From Defluviimonas sp. SAOS-178_SWC (GTDB taxonomy: Bacteria; Pseudomonadota; Alphaproteobacteria; Rhodobacterales; Rhodobacteraceae): a stretch of 64,000 bases of DNA. Positions 16,926 to 26,302 of the stretch are shown one piece after another. Both the position numbers and the translations under genes were made by a program. The notes under the pieces were generated by a model. That model was not told the origin of the DNA and did no database searches. It was given only the letters and a program-made list of their open reading frames with translations. The stretch is taken from NCBI RefSeq assembly GCF_039830135.1, contig NZ_CP156081.1, forward strand, positions 3,954,001 through 4,018,000. Direction: 5' to 3'. The first letter of the stretch is position 1, and every line of letters starts with the position of its first letter.

Positions 16926-18998
16926 ATGAAGTCGACGCTCACCCGAACCTCCACGTTGGCGCTTGGCGCCGCACTTCTTGCGAGCACCGCGTTCGCCCGG
17001 AACGAGGATCTTCCGCCGCTCGGTCCCGACGACCTCCTCTTCTCGGTCGAGAACATGGATCCAAGCGTCGATCCGCGCGTGGATTTCTACCATTTCGCCG
17101 CAGGCGGCTGGCTCAAGCGTGTGCCGCGCCCCGAGAACGAGGCCTCCTACAGTTTCATCACGATCCAGGCGCAGAGGATCGGGGACCAGGTCACCGCCGT
17201 GGTGGCCAAGGCCGTCGAGGAGGCAGCGACGGCTCCCAAGGGCAGCCCGACACAAGAGGTCGGGGATTTCTACACAGCCTACATGGACATCGACCACCGC
17301 AATGCGGAAGGCATGGCGCCGTTGCGGGGCGAGATGGACAGGATCGACGCCATCTCGTCGCTGGACGATCTGGCCCGCTATTCGGCGCACTTCCTGCGGG
17401 TGTCCGGGGTGTTGCTCCTTGCCGGTTTGGGGCCGGAGGGTGATCTGGCGGACAATTCGCGCTACGCGATCTATGCCGGGCCCGGAGAGCCCGGGATCAA
17501 GGCGCGTGACGTCTACAGTTCGGATGACAGCGCGCCCCGTCGCATCGCCTACCGCCAATACGTCCACGGTATCCTGACCACCGCAGGCTACGAAGCGGCG
17601 GAGGCCGAGCGGGTGACAGACCTCGTGCTCGACCTCGAAACGGCACTTGACACGGCGCAACTCACGGATGCCGAAAAACTCGACTTCAGGAACGTCAACA
17701 ACCGGATGTCGTTGCAGCAGGCGCAGGATCTGGTTCCGAACTTCGACCTGCGCGCCTTTCTCGACGAAGTCGGAATAGCACAGCCCGAAGAAGTTATCGT
17801 GACCCAGCCGAACTACTTCAAGGCGCTGTCGGAGATGCTCGCAAACCGGCCGTTGGATGATTTCAAGGACTATCTGCGGTTTCGGCTGATCAACAAGTAT
17901 GCGGGCGTTTTGTCGAGCGACTTCGACGAACCTCAGCGCGCGCTGAACGAGGCGTTTTCGGGTGTCGCGACCCTGCGCCCGCTTGCGGCGCGCGCGCAGG
18001 GGCTGCTGCAGCAGTCGCTGGGCCAGCCACTCGGACATCTCTACGTCGACGCCTATTATGATGAGGAGACACGAAAGAAGAGCTTCGAATTGGTCGACTA
18101 CATCGTCGCCGCCTTCGCGGAGCGGATTCCGACGCGCGCCTGGATATCGGACGCCACCAAGCAAGAGGCGCTGGCGAAGCTGAAGGCGTTCAACAACAAG
18201 GTCGGATATCCCGATACTTGGATCGACTACTCTTCGGTCGACATTGTCCCCGACAATCCGGTCGCCAACCTGATGGCAATTGCGGAATTCAACATTGATC
18301 GCGATCTGGCCAAGCTCGGCGGTCCGGTTGTGCGTGACGATTTCAACAGTGAGAGCACGCTGCCGACGGCGATGAATGCGCAATACAACGTGCAGATCAA
18401 TGGCTTTCAGATCACCGCCGCAATCTCCCAGCCGCCGGCCTTACAGCCCGATGCGGATCCGGCCGTTCGGTTCTGCCGCTTCGGCGGGGCAATCGGGCAC
18501 GAGGCCACGCATGGATTTGACACGCTCGGCCGGCAGTTCGACGCCAAGGGAAATCTGCGCAACTGGTGGACGGATGAAGACACCGCGGCCTTTGTCGCCG
18601 AGGCGAAAAAGCTGGTCGAACAGACCGAAGACACCGAAATCGCTCCGGGCCACTCCGGAGATGGCAAGTTATGGGTAACCGAGAATATGGCAGACGTCGG
18701 CGGTATCAAGCTCGGCTATACGGCATTGATGAATTACCTAGCCGATCATCCCGACGAGAATGTCGAGATCGACGGGTACTCGCCGGCGCAACGCTGCTTC
18801 ATCGCCTGGACGCAACTCTGGGCCGAAAATGCCACCGAGCCGTTCCTGATCAACGTGGCCGAGAGCGGCGATCACCCGCCCAATATCTACCGGGCAACTG
18901 CTCCCCTGCAGCATTTCGACCCCTTCTACGACGCCTTCGGTATCAAGGAAGGCGACCCGATGTGGCTGCCGCCTGAAAAGCGGGTGAATGCGTGGTGA
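16926..18998 (+). CDS. M13-family zinc metallopeptidase (neprilysin/PepO-like)
   Basis: This is an exported zinc endopeptidase of 690 residues. The first 24 residues are a signal peptide (TLALGAALLASTAFA). The N-terminal peptidase M13 domain starts with DPRVDFYHFAAGGWLKR. The catalytic domain has NAQYN near residue 480, zinc motif HEATH in GHEATHGFDTLGRQFDAKGN, and the third zinc ligand in ENMADVGG. The C-terminal part carries FIAWTQLW and a short end near FGIKEGDPMWLP that matches the family. ATG 16926 has AGAGGAG upstream. It probably degrades small peptides in the periplasm. Single-gene transcription is likely, because decayed mobile DNA follows. Confidence 0.93.
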   Translation: MKSTLTRTSTLALGAALLASTAFARNEDLPPLGPDDLLFSVENMDPSVDPRVDFYHFAAGGWLKRVPRPENEASYSFITIQAQRIGDQVTAVVAKAVEEAATAPKGSPTQEVGDFYTAYMDIDHRNAEGMAPLRGEMDRIDAISSLDDLARYSAHFLRVSGVLLLAGLGPEGDLADNSRYAIYAGPGEPGIKARDVYSSDDSAPRRIAYRQYVHGILTTAGYEAAEAERVTDLVLDLETALDTAQLTDAEKLDFRNVNNRMSLQQAQDLVPNFDLRAFLDEVGIAQPEEVIVTQPNYFKALSEMLANRPLDDFKDYLRFRLINKYAGVLSSDFDEPQRALNEAFSGVATLRPLAARAQGLLQQSLGQPLGHLYVDAYYDEETRKKSFELVDYIVAAFAERIPTRAWISDATKQEALAKLKAFNNKVGYPDTWIDYSSVDIVPDNPVANLMAIAEFNIDRDLAKLGGPVVRDDFNSESTLPTAMNAQYNVQINGFQITAAISQPPALQPDADPAVRFCRFGGAIGHEATHGFDTLGRQFDAKGNLRNWWTDEDTAAFVAEAKKLVEQTEDTEIAPGHSGDGKLWVTENMADVGGIKLGYTALMNYLADHPDENVEIDGYSPAQRCFIAWTQLWAENATEPFLINVAESGDHPPNIYRATAPLQHFDPFYDAFGIKEGDPMWLPPEKRVNAW

Positions 18999-19182
18999 GG
19001 CCTTTGCGATCCTCAAAACGTAGCGTTGGATGCGTTGGGCGAAAGCCAGACCTGCGCCAAAGCGAATGCCACATCACTAGCGTCAGCCCGGCGACTTCAT
19101 TTGCTCACTGGTCGCGCCGGGAGTCGCTTCGGTTTTAAGAGAGTGAACCGTCCCGGGTTTGCCGGAGGCTGATTTTGGTTAG

Positions 19183-20060
19183 TTACGCGGCCATGTCTTC
19201 AGTTTCCAGAGCCGCATACCGGCTCCCGCGCTTGGTGATCCGGCCGAGGATGGTGCGGCCCCGGTACTGAACTGTCGTGGAACAAGCCCAACCCATGCCG
19301 CGAAGTCGCGGCTACGGTCAAATGCTTCGCCCTTTCCGATCGCCGCAACCATCGCCGTCGAGATCATCGACCCGATCCCTGGGATCGTCATGATGTTGGC
19401 GCAGTTCTCCTCGGTGCGGCTGATCTCGGCGATCTCAGCTGACACGGTCTCGATCCTCCGGTCTAGGCAGAGCCAGTCGCCGTAGAGCCCGATCAGGATG
19501 CCGCGCATCCGAGGAGATATCTCGTCCCGGCGTTGCTCAAGGATCGCGTCAAACGAGTTCTTCAGCGCCCGAAGACCCGATCGGACAGTGATGCCCTGCC
19601 CGATCAGGAAGGTCCGGATCTGGTTGATGGTTGCCGTGCGGCGCGACACGAGCCGTGCGCGCACCCGATGCAGAGCCTGCAGGTCGAGATGGTCCTGACT
19701 CTTCTCGGAGACGGTCCGAAGGTTCGGTCGAAGGGCCGCCTCGGCGATGGCTTCGGCGTCGTTGTAGTCGTTCCTCTGTCCCTTGTTGAACGGCTTCACG
19801 TAAATCGCTGGGATGATCCGTGGCTCAAATCCCATGACCCCAAGCGTCCGGCTCACGAAATGGGCACTGAGACAGGCTTCCATGCCGACAACACAGCGCG
19901 GCAGGTTCTCGAACGTGACGTTCAGCGCCAGCCTCTTGATCTGCTTGCGCAGAACCACCTGACCGCGTCAGTCAAAACCGATCAGATGAAACGTGTCTTT
20001 CCCGATGTCGATCCCGACAACCGAAAGGTCCTCGAGCCGTTCTGTATTCTTTGCACACAT
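19183..20060 (-). pseudogene. Inactivated IS110-family transposase
   Basis: The frame begins at ATG 20060 with VVGIDIGKDTFHL, the DEDD-type N-terminus of IS110 transposases, but meets TGA at 19970-19968 after 30 codons. It then continues in frame with GMEAC, NDYNDAEAIAEAAL and the C-terminal IPGIGSM. A one-base loss in a G-run near 19260 shifts the frame. The expected sequence (GRTILGRITKRGSRY) is readable in the other frame, but is then cut short (ALETEDMAA, stop) about 80 codons early. So the element carries at least a nonsense mutation, a frameshift and a C-terminal deletion. A sequence at 19143-19171 (GAACCGTCCCGGGTTTGCCG) resembles an IS3-type terminus, suggesting a second relic. Confidence 0.85.
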
Positions 20061-20332
20061 GGCTGCTTCTCCTGGTGAGACGGATGATCTCGGATCAGGA
20101 TAACCCGACGGTGTGGAAGCAGCCGGCACATCCCATTAGCAGCCATTCGACGCCCTCCAGGCTGACGGTCTCTTTGCGCCCCAATTGTCGCCATTCAAGC
20201 ATTTGATTGTCGACCCTGAAAGCAGACGTGCTGGCCCAACGGGGGCTTGGACGAGCTGCGCCACTTCACATGCCTACGAGCCGGCAGGGCATTTTCCGCC
20301 GAGAACGGGTATGATACCCATTTTCCCAATAA

Positions 20333-20629
20333 GGTCGGGTACGGCAAGCGGCACGCTATACGGCTCTGTACGGCGAATTGGACGATGCGATCTTTGCCTA
20401 TTTCGGGCTGAGCCAAGACGAGCGGACGCTCGTGCTCGAAACCGTTAATGTCCTGATGCCCTCGATCCATCCTCGCAGCTTCAAGAGCCTCGGCACGCCA
20501 GCACAGCATCTCGTGAAGGCGGAGGATTTCGACATCAACGCATAGGCGCTCGCCCAGTCATTGACAGACTGGTCGAAGCGAAATGGCGGACGTGGCAGTT
20601 TCCGGGTCGAAATTGCGGCCAGCGACCCT
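20333..20629 (+). pseudogene. Decayed C-terminal gene fragment, possibly from a DNA-modification gene
   Basis: An open stretch reads YTALYGELDDAIFAYFGLSQ, then DERTLVLETVNVLMPSIHP and FDINA, meets TAG at 20543, and continues in the same frame with ALAQSLTDWSKRNGGRGSFR until it collides with the end of ychF. No start codon or N-terminal part exists; a TAA precedes it at 20330. The ELDDAIFAYFGL pattern resembles the ends of some N6-adenine methylases or restriction-associated proteins. That is a weak resemblance. Lying next to the dead IS110 copy, it is best read as debris from a lost mobile or defence gene. Confidence 0.45.
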
Positions 20630-21726
20630 TACGCGTTGAAGAGGAAGTGCAGGACGTCGCCGTCCTTGACTTCGTAGGTCTTGCCCTCGACGCGGAACTT
20701 GCCGGCCTCACGCGCGCCGGCCTCGCCGTTGCCGGCGATGTAGTCGGCATAGGCGATGGTCTCGGCGCGGATGAAGCCGCGTTCGAAATCGCCGTGGATG
20801 ACGCCGGCAGCCTGGGGGGCCAGCGTGCCCTTCTCGATGGTCCAGGCGCGGGCCTCCTTGGGGCCGACGGTGAAGTAGGTCTGAAGGCCGAGGAGGTCGT
20901 AGCCGGCGCGGATCAGGCGGTCGAGGCCGGCATCTTCCAGCCCCATTTCCTCAAGGAACATCGCCGCGTCCTCGGCGGGCATCTGGGCCAGTTCCTCCTC
21001 GATCTTGGCGGAGATGACGACGGAGCCGGCCCCTTGCGCGGCGGCCATCTCGGCGACCTTGGCGGAGAGGGAATTGCCGCCCGCAGCCGAGGCCTCCTCC
21101 ACGTTGCAGACGTAGAGGACGGGTTTCGAGGTCAGGAGCTGGAGCATGGCCCAAGCCTTGGCGTCGTCCTCGGCCACCGTGACGGTGCGGGCGGGTTTGC
21201 CGGCCTCGAGCGCGGCGAGGGCCTCCTTCATCAGCCGCTCCTGCGCCACCGCCTCCTTGTCGCCGCCCTTGATCTTGCGGGCGATGTTGGCGAGGCGGCG
21301 TTCGATACTCTCCATGTCGGCGATCATCAGCTCGGTCTCGATCGTCTCGGCGTCGGCGATCGGGTCGATCTTGCCCTCGACATGGGTGACGTCACCGTCC
21401 TCGAAGCAGCGCAGCACATGGGCGATGGCGTCGACCTCGCGGATATTGGCGAGGAACTGGTTGCCGAGGCCCTCGCCCTTCGAGGCGCCGCGGACGAGGC
21501 CGGCGATGTCGACGAAGGTGATGCGGGTCGGGATGATCTGCTTCGAGCCGGCGATGGCGGCGAGCTTGTCGAGGCGCGGATCGGGCACGGCGACGTCGCC
21601 CACATTGGGCTCGATCGTGCAGAAGGGGAAGTTCGCGGCCTGCGCGGCGGCGGTGCGGGTCAGCGCGTTGAAGAGCGTGGACTTGCCCACGTTCGGCAGC
21701 CCGACGATGCCCATCCTGAAGCCCAT
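20629..21726 (-). CDS. ychF: Redox-regulated ATPase YchF (Obg-like GTPase family)
   Basis: This is a cytoplasmic P-loop ATPase of the Obg/HflX group that associates with ribosomes and is linked to stress responses; 365 residues. G1 is [14 protein letters not shown] near the N-terminus; the switch regions and [20 protein letters not shown] follow. The G4 position lacks the usual NKxD (NVEE), which explains ATP preference. A C-terminal TGS-like domain ends in [18 protein letters not shown] 21726 places the P-loop correctly. The gene is convergent with the decayed fragment. Confidence 0.95.
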   Translation of the reverse strand: MGFRMGIVGLPNVGKSTLFNALTRTAAAQAANFPFCTIEPNVGDVAVPDPRLDKLAAIAGSKQIIPTRITFVDIAGLVRGASKGEGLGNQFLANIREVDAIAHVLRCFEDGDVTHVEGKIDPIADAETIETELMIADMESIERRLANIARKIKGGDKEAVAQERLMKEALAALEAGKPARTVTVAEDDAKAWAMLQLLTSKPVLYVCNVEEASAAGGNSLSAKVAEMAAAQGAGSVVISAKIEEELAQMPAEDAAMFLEEMGLEDAGLDRLIRAGYDLLGLQTYFTVGPKEARAWTIEKGTLAPQAAGVIHGDFERGFIRAETIAYADYIAGNGEAGAREAGKFRVEGKTYEVKDGDVLHFLFNA

Positions 21727-21839
21727 GATCCGCCCTCCGTTAAGGTCGGGGGCATCTATGGGGTCAGGGGGTGGGCGGTCAAGGGGGCGGGTGCGAGGGG
21801 CCGCCCGCTCCCCAAGGGATGTCGGCCTCGGTGAAAGGG

Positions 21840-22922
21840 CTAGCGGGCGAAGGCGACCTGGGCGATGGGCGGCAGGGTCGAGGAGACGCGCCGCCAGCTT
21901 TCGCCCCCGTCGGCCGTGGTCCAGAGGTTGCCGGTGGTCGAGCCCATCGCGAGGCGGTCGCCGGTGTCGTCGACGCAGAGCGCGTGGCGGTAGATCAGGT
22001 CGTAGGCGTTTTCCTGCGGCAGGCCGTTGCCGAGGATGTCGAAGCTCTTACCGCCGTCGCGGGTCCGGGTGACGACCAGCCTGCCGCCGACCGGCACCCG
22101 GCATTCGTCCTTGACGCCCGGCGCGAACCAAGCGCGCTCGGGGTCCTTCGGGTGAACCGCGACGGCAAAGCCGAAGGCCGAGGGCTTCGCGGCGGCGCTG
22201 TGTTCGGTGAAGGTCCGGCCGCCATCGGTCGAGGAGAAGATCCCGCAATGGTGCTGGCACCAGATCCGGTCGGGATCGGCGGGACCGGCGGCAATGAGGT
22301 GCGGGTCCTGGCTCGTCGGGTCGGTCGCCATCTCAGGCGGCAGGAAGTCGGCGCGGAGCCCATGCCCGCCCTGTTCCCAGGTCGCGCCGCCGTCACGGGT
22401 GAGCCAGACGCCGCCGCAGGAGACGCCGAGGGCGATCCGGTCGCTGTCGCGCGGATCGACGAGGATCGAATGGATGCCGGGGTGATCGTAACCGCCGCCG
22501 AACCACTTCGCCCGCTGCGGCACATCCCAGAGGCTGTCGACCAGCGTCCAGCTTTCGCCCCGGTCCGCGCTGCGGAAAAGCCCGCCGGGCAGCGTTCCGG
22601 CCCAGAGGTGCCCCGGCCGGTCGGCACCCCCCGGCGCCAGCGCCCAGATCATGTCGAGCGCCGGCGCGTCGGCGGCTTCCGAGGCCGGATAGGCCGGACA
22701 GGGCAGTTCCACCCAGGTTCCGCCGCCATCGTCCGAACGGTGCAGCTTGCAGCCGAAATGGCCGTGGTTGAGCGCGACGTAGAGCGCCCCGTCGCGCGGA
22801 TCGTCGAGCATCTGGCTCACCGGGGCCGCCAGGAACGCCGGTGCCCCGTCCTGCCGCCAGCCCTCCCCGTCCGGCTCGAACCGGAACAGCCCCTTGCGCG
22901 TCGCCACCCAGAGCGTCTTCAT
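21840..22922 (-). CDS. Asp-box (BNR) beta-propeller protein, sialidase-like
   Basis: This is a 360-residue protein with no obvious signal peptide, built from repeats carrying at least six Asp-box motifs ([48 protein letters not shown]). These indicate a six-bladed propeller of the exo-alpha-sialidase/VPS10-like superfamily. The sialidase catalytic arginine triad is not apparent, so glycosidase activity should not be assumed. ATG 22922 follows GGGAGG and begins two bases after the stop of the MoaD-like gene, giving a tightly coupled pair. I recall such propellers next to MoaD/ThiS-like genes in other bacteria. The pair may act together in an undefined sulfur-carrier or conjugation step, which is inference. 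Confidence 0.75.
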   Translation of the reverse strand: MKTLWVATRKGLFRFEPDGEGWRQDGAPAFLAAPVSQMLDDPRDGALYVALNHGHFGCKLHRSDDGGGTWVELPCPAYPASEAADAPALDMIWALAPGGADRPGHLWAGTLPGGLFRSADRGESWTLVDSLWDVPQRAKWFGGGYDHPGIHSILVDPRDSDRIALGVSCGGVWLTRDGGATWEQGGHGLRADFLPPEMATDPTSQDPHLIAAGPADPDRIWCQHHCGIFSSTDGGRTFTEHSAAAKPSAFGFAVAVHPKDPERAWFAPGVKDECRVPVGGRLVVTRTRDGGKSFDILGNGLPQENAYDLIYRHALCVDDTGDRLAMGSTTGNLWTTADGGESWRRVSSTLPPIAQVAFAR

Positions 22923-22924
22923 CC

Positions 22925-23194
22925 TCAACCTCCCGACAATGCCTGAAGCACATAGATCTCCGACCGCGCGCCGACCGGATCGGAGAGCCTCAGCCGGTCC
23001 GCGATCATCTCACCGTCGACGAAGATGTTGACGTGACGGCGAAGCCGCCCCTGTTCGTCGAGGATATAGGAGCGCAGCAGCGGATCCTCGGCCCATGCCG
23101 CCTCCAGCGCCTCGCGCACGGACACCGCCTCCGCCTCCACCCGCGGCACGGGCCGGTGGCGCATCAGATTGGCGGTGAAACGGATCACGGGCAT
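22925..23194 (-). CDS. MoaD/ThiS-like ubiquitin-fold protein
   Basis: This is an 89-residue small protein with a beta-grasp pattern: [11 protein letters not shown] at the start, [11 protein letters not shown] as helix, [11 protein letters not shown] in the middle, and a C-terminal SGG end. MoaD and ThiS carry sulfur as a thiocarboxylate on a terminal Gly-Gly, and this end would permit that. It is coupled to the Asp-box propeller gene, not to any molybdopterin or thiamine gene, so it is unlikely to be the housekeeping MoaD. ATG 23194 has GGTGGAG upstream. An in-frame ATG at 23206 is a less likely start. The partner and target are unknown. Confidence 0.75.
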   Translation of the reverse strand: MPVIRFTANLMRHRPVPRVEAEAVSVREALEAAWAEDPLLRSYILDEQGRLRRHVNIFVDGEMIADRLRLSDPVGARSEIYVLQALSGG

Positions 23195-23299
23195 CGGCGT
23201 CTCCACCCTCATCTTTCCACAATTCGCGATCCTGGCGAAGCCCCATTGATTTTGCCGGCGCTTTTCTGCAAGACCGGCCGGACGGACGAGGAGATAGCC

Positions 23300-24091
23300 A
23301 TGACCCGGATCGAGACGACATTCGCCGCGCTGAAGGCCGAAGGGCGCAAGGCCTTCGTCTCCTACATCATGGCGGGCGATCCCGACCTCGACACCTCGCT
23401 CACTCTTATGAAAGGCCTGCCGGCCGCGGGCGTCGACGTGATCGAGCTTGGCATGCCCTTCACCGATCCGATGGCCGACGGCCCGACGATCCAGCTCGCC
23501 GGCCAGCGCGCGCTCGAAGGCGGGCAGACGCTGCAGAAGACGCTCGACATGGCGGCCGAGTTCCGCAAGACCGACGACAGGACGCCGATCGTGATGATGG
23601 GCTACTACAACCCGATCTATTCGCGCGGCGTGGACAAGTTCCTGACCGATGCCAAGGCCGCCGGCGTCGACGGACTCATCGTCGTCGACCTGCCGCCGGA
23701 AGAGGACGAGGAGCTTTGCATCCCGGCCCAGAAGGCCGGGATGAACTTCATCCGCCTCGCCACGCCGACGACCGACGACAAGCGCCTGCCGAAGGTGCTG
23801 CAGAACACGTCCGGCTTCGTCTACTACGTCTCGATCACCGGCATCACCGGCGCCGCCGCCGCCGAAGCGGGCGATGTCGGCCCCGAGGTCGCGCGGATCA
23901 AGGCGGCGACCGACCTGCCGGTCATCGTCGGCTTCGGCATCCGTTCGCCCGACACCGCCCGCGCCATCGCCTCGGTCGCCGACGGCGCCGTCGTCGGCTC
24001 CGCCATCGTCAGGATGGTCGAGGAAAAGCGCCCCGTGCCGGAGATCCTCGCCTTCGTGAAGGGCCTCGCCGACGGCGCGCATTCGGCCTGA
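23300..24091 (+). CDS. trpA: Tryptophan synthase alpha chain
   Basis: It cleaves indole-3-glycerol phosphate to indole and glyceraldehyde 3-phosphate, passing indole to the beta chain through a tunnel; cytoplasmic, 263 residues. Catalytic Glu is in [16 protein letters not shown] and Asp in [11 protein letters not shown]; phosphate is held by GFGIRSPD and VGSAIV. ATG 23300 follows GAGGAG, and the much longer open frame overlaps the opposite-strand MoaD-like gene and adds unrelated sequence. trpA lies about 9 kb from trpB and trpF in this window, as a split trp set. Confidence 0.95.
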   Translation: MTRIETTFAALKAEGRKAFVSYIMAGDPDLDTSLTLMKGLPAAGVDVIELGMPFTDPMADGPTIQLAGQRALEGGQTLQKTLDMAAEFRKTDDRTPIVMMGYYNPIYSRGVDKFLTDAKAAGVDGLIVVDLPPEEDEELCIPAQKAGMNFIRLATPTTDDKRLPKVLQNTSGFVYYVSITGITGAAAAEAGDVGPEVARIKAATDLPVIVGFGIRSPDTARAIASVADGAVVGSAIVRMVEEKRPVPEILAFVKGLADGAHSA

Positions 24092-24214
24092 CCGCCTCTT
24101 CTTCTGTTCGAAAATACTCCCGCCGGAGGCAGACCCGAGCGGTGTCCGGGTCACCGGACACCGCGAGAGGAAAGACTTGCGCCCGGAACGGGCGCGCCAT
24201 CGGATTGCGCCCGG

Positions 24215-25003
24215 TCAGCCGAGCGTGACGTCGAGAACCATCATCAGCACCAGCCCGAAGATCAGCCCCGCCGTCGCGCGATCCTGATGGCCGTTGCGGT
24301 GAGTCTCGGGCAGGATTTCGTGGCTGATGATGTACAGCATCGCACCCGCCGCGAAGGTCAACCCCCAGGGCAGCAGGTCAGAGGCGACAGACACGGCGGC
24401 GGCACCGATCAGCCCGCCCACGGGCTCGACAAGCCCGGTCAGCGTCGCGACGAAGAAGGCCCGCCCCCGCGAATAGCCGCGCCCGGTGAGGGCGACGGCG
24501 ACGGCCAGCCCCTCGGGGATGTCCTGGAGCGAGATCCCGGTCATCACCGACAACCCGTTCGCCACGTCGCCGCCACCGAAGGACACGCCGATAGACAGGC
24601 CCTCGGGAAAATTGTGGATGGTGATCGCGATCACGAACAGCCAGATCCGGGCCAACGCGGCGCTGTCCGCCCCTTCGTGCCCGGTGACGAAATGCTCGTG
24701 CGGCAGCGTCGCGTTCAGCCAGGCGACGAATCCCGCGCCGAGCGCGATCCCCGCGCCGGCCACCAGCGCCGCCCAGACAAGGGACCCGTAAAGCCCCGTC
24801 GCGACCTCGATTCCGGGCAGGATCAGCGAGAAATACGAGGCCGAGAGCATCACCCCCGCCGCGAAGCCGAGCATCGTGTCGCTCGTGCGCTGCGACATGC
24901 TGCGCCCGACGAGGACCGGGATCGCCCCCGCCGTCGTCGCCGCGGCGGCGACGAGCCCGCCCATGAGGCCCCACCAGATCGTGTTCGCCGCCACATCCTG
25001 CAT
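24215..25003 (-). CDS. ZIP-family divalent metal transporter
   Basis: This inner-membrane transporter of 262 residues has about eight hydrophobic segments. Metal-binding motifs are in the fourth and fifth segments: HNFPEGLSIGVSFG (HNxxEG) and QDIPEGLAVAVAL. These are diagnostic of the GufA/ZupT branch, which imports zinc and sometimes iron or manganese. The start at ATG 25003 (MQDVAANTIW) is preferred over an upstream frame opening 42 bases earlier that adds no family sequence. It is read away from lldD, the two genes being divergent across about 100 bases that include a perfect inverted repeat. Regulation by a metal sensor is not visible. Confidence 0.85.
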   Translation of the reverse strand: MQDVAANTIWWGLMGGLVAAAATTAGAIPVLVGRSMSQRTSDTMLGFAAGVMLSASYFSLILPGIEVATGLYGSLVWAALVAGAGIALGAGFVAWLNATLPHEHFVTGHEGADSAALARIWLFVIAITIHNFPEGLSIGVSFGGGDVANGLSVMTGISLQDIPEGLAVAVALTGRGYSRGRAFFVATLTGLVEPVGGLIGAAAVSVASDLLPWGLTFAAGAMLYIISHEILPETHRNGHQDRATAGLIFGLVLMMVLDVTLG

Positions 25004-25060
25004 GGCCGCACTCCATAGCGGCCCGCGACAAAGCGCAAGGGCCAAAGCGCATTGCCAGAA

Positions 25061-25101
25061 CCCTTCCGGATTGGTAATCCGACCTTACCAATCCGGAAGG
25101 G
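25061..25101. promoter_or_regulatory. Perfect 17-bp inverted repeat before lldD
   Basis: The arms CCCTTCCGGATTGGTAA (25061-25077) and its exact complement (25085-25101) are separated by 7 bases. The right arm contains GGAAGGGG, the probable ribosome-binding site of lldD, whose ATG is at 25108. As DNA it could be an operator; TTGGT...ACCAA halves recall GntR/FadR-type sites, but the spacing is wider than for LldR sites I know. As RNA it would form a very stable hairpin hiding the ribosome-binding site. It also lies just upstream of the divergent ZIP gene. Confidence 0.6.
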
Positions 25102-25107
25102 GCAGTC

Positions 25108-26271
25108 ATGGCCGTCATCACCTGCATCGACGATCTGAAACGCGTCTACCGGCGCCGGGTGCCACGGATGTTCTACGACTACGCGGAATCGGGGAGCTGG
25201 ACCGAACAGACCTTCCGCGAGAACGTCACCGATTTCGCCGAGATCCGGCTGCGCCAGAAGATCGCCGTCGACATGACCGGCCGGTCGACCGCGGCCGAGA
25301 TGATCGGCCAGAAAGTGGCGATGCCGGTCGCGTTGGCGCCGGTCGGCCTCACGGGGATGCAGAACGCGGACGGGGAGATCAAGGCGGCGCGGGCGGCCGA
25401 GAAGTTCGGCGTGCCCTTCACGCTCTCGACCATGTCGATCTGTTCGATCGAGGACGTGGCGGCGCATGTGTCGAAGCCGTTCTGGTTCCAGATCTACGCG
25501 CTCAATGACGACGCGTTCAACGCCGCGATCATCGGGCGGGCGAAAAATGCCGGCTGTTCGGCGCTGGTCATCACCGTCGATCTTCAGATCCTCGGCCAGC
25601 GGCACAAGGATCTCAAGAACGGCCTCTCGGCGCCGCCCAAGTTCACCATTCCGACGATGATCAACCTCGCCACCAAATGGGGCTGGGGGCTGGAGATGCT
25701 GCAAACCAAGCGGCGCTTCTTCGGCAATATCGTCGGCCATGTGGAGGGGGTCAGCGACCCCTCGTCGCTTTCGGCCTGGACGGCCGAGAAGTTCGACCCG
25801 GCGCTCAACTGGGACAAGATCAGGAAGCTCATGGACATGTGGGGCGGCAAGGTGATCCTGAAGGGGATCCTTGACGTCGAGGACGCCGAGAAGGCCGCGA
25901 GCCTTGGCGCCGACGCCATCGTCGTCTCGAACCACGGCGGGCGGCAGCTTGACGGCGCGCTTTCCTCGATCCGGATGCTGCCCGAGATCGCGGCGGCGGT
26001 CGGAAAGAAGACCGAGGTCTGGATGGATGGCGGCGTACGCTCCGGCCAGGACGTGCTGAAGGCCGTGGCGCTTGGCGCCAAGGGCGTGATGATCGGGCGC
26101 GCCTTCGTCTACGGGCTCGGCGCGATGGGCGAGGCGGGCGTGACGAAGGCGCTCGAGGTCATCCACAAGGAACTCGACACGTCGATGGCGCTTTGCGGCG
26201 AGACGGGTCTTGGCCATGTCGGGCGACACAACGTGCTGATCCCGAAGGGGTTCCTCGACCGCTACCAGTGA
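25108..26271 (+). CDS. lldD: FMN-dependent L-lactate dehydrogenase (alpha-hydroxy acid dehydrogenase)
   Basis: This is a membrane-associated flavoenzyme that oxidises L-lactate to pyruvate and feeds electrons to the respiratory chain; 387 residues in a TIM-barrel fold. Seen are FYDYAESGSWTEQTF near the N-terminus, SLMSIC-like STMSICSIEDV, FMN-contacting QIYALND and VITVDLQ, the active-site histidine in SNHGGRQLDGA near residue 276, and the phosphate-binding DGGVRSGQD and IGRAF. The start at ATG 25108 is bracketed by the long inverted repeat. It is probably a single-gene unit, since the following MFS gene converges. The closest paralogues use glycolate or mandelate, so lactate is likely but not proven. 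Confidence 0.9.
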   Translation: MAVITCIDDLKRVYRRRVPRMFYDYAESGSWTEQTFRENVTDFAEIRLRQKIAVDMTGRSTAAEMIGQKVAMPVALAPVGLTGMQNADGEIKAARAAEKFGVPFTLSTMSICSIEDVAAHVSKPFWFQIYALNDDAFNAAIIGRAKNAGCSALVITVDLQILGQRHKDLKNGLSAPPKFTIPTMINLATKWGWGLEMLQTKRRFFGNIVGHVEGVSDPSSLSAWTAEKFDPALNWDKIRKLMDMWGGKVILKGILDVEDAEKAASLGADAIVVSNHGGRQLDGALSSIRMLPEIAAAVGKKTEVWMDGGVRSGQDVLKAVALGAKGVMIGRAFVYGLGAMGEAGVTKALEVIHKELDTSMALCGETGLGHVGRHNVLIPKGFLDRYQ

Positions 26272-26302
26272 CGGATCCGGCGGGGCCCGGTTGTCCGGCC
26301 GG

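Noticed and set aside
21840..22922. Calling the propeller a sialidase
   Set aside because: Asp boxes alone do not show activity; the catalytic arginines and Tyr/Glu pair are not apparent, and no signal peptide is seen.
22841..23299. N-terminal extension of trpA
   Set aside because: It overlaps the minus-strand MoaD-like gene, is unlike TrpA, and a good ribosome-binding site precedes ATG 23300.
25061..25101. A classical LldR operator
   Set aside because: The ATTGGT and ACCAAT halves are 11 bases apart, wider than LldR sites I know, so only a generic inverted repeat is claimed.
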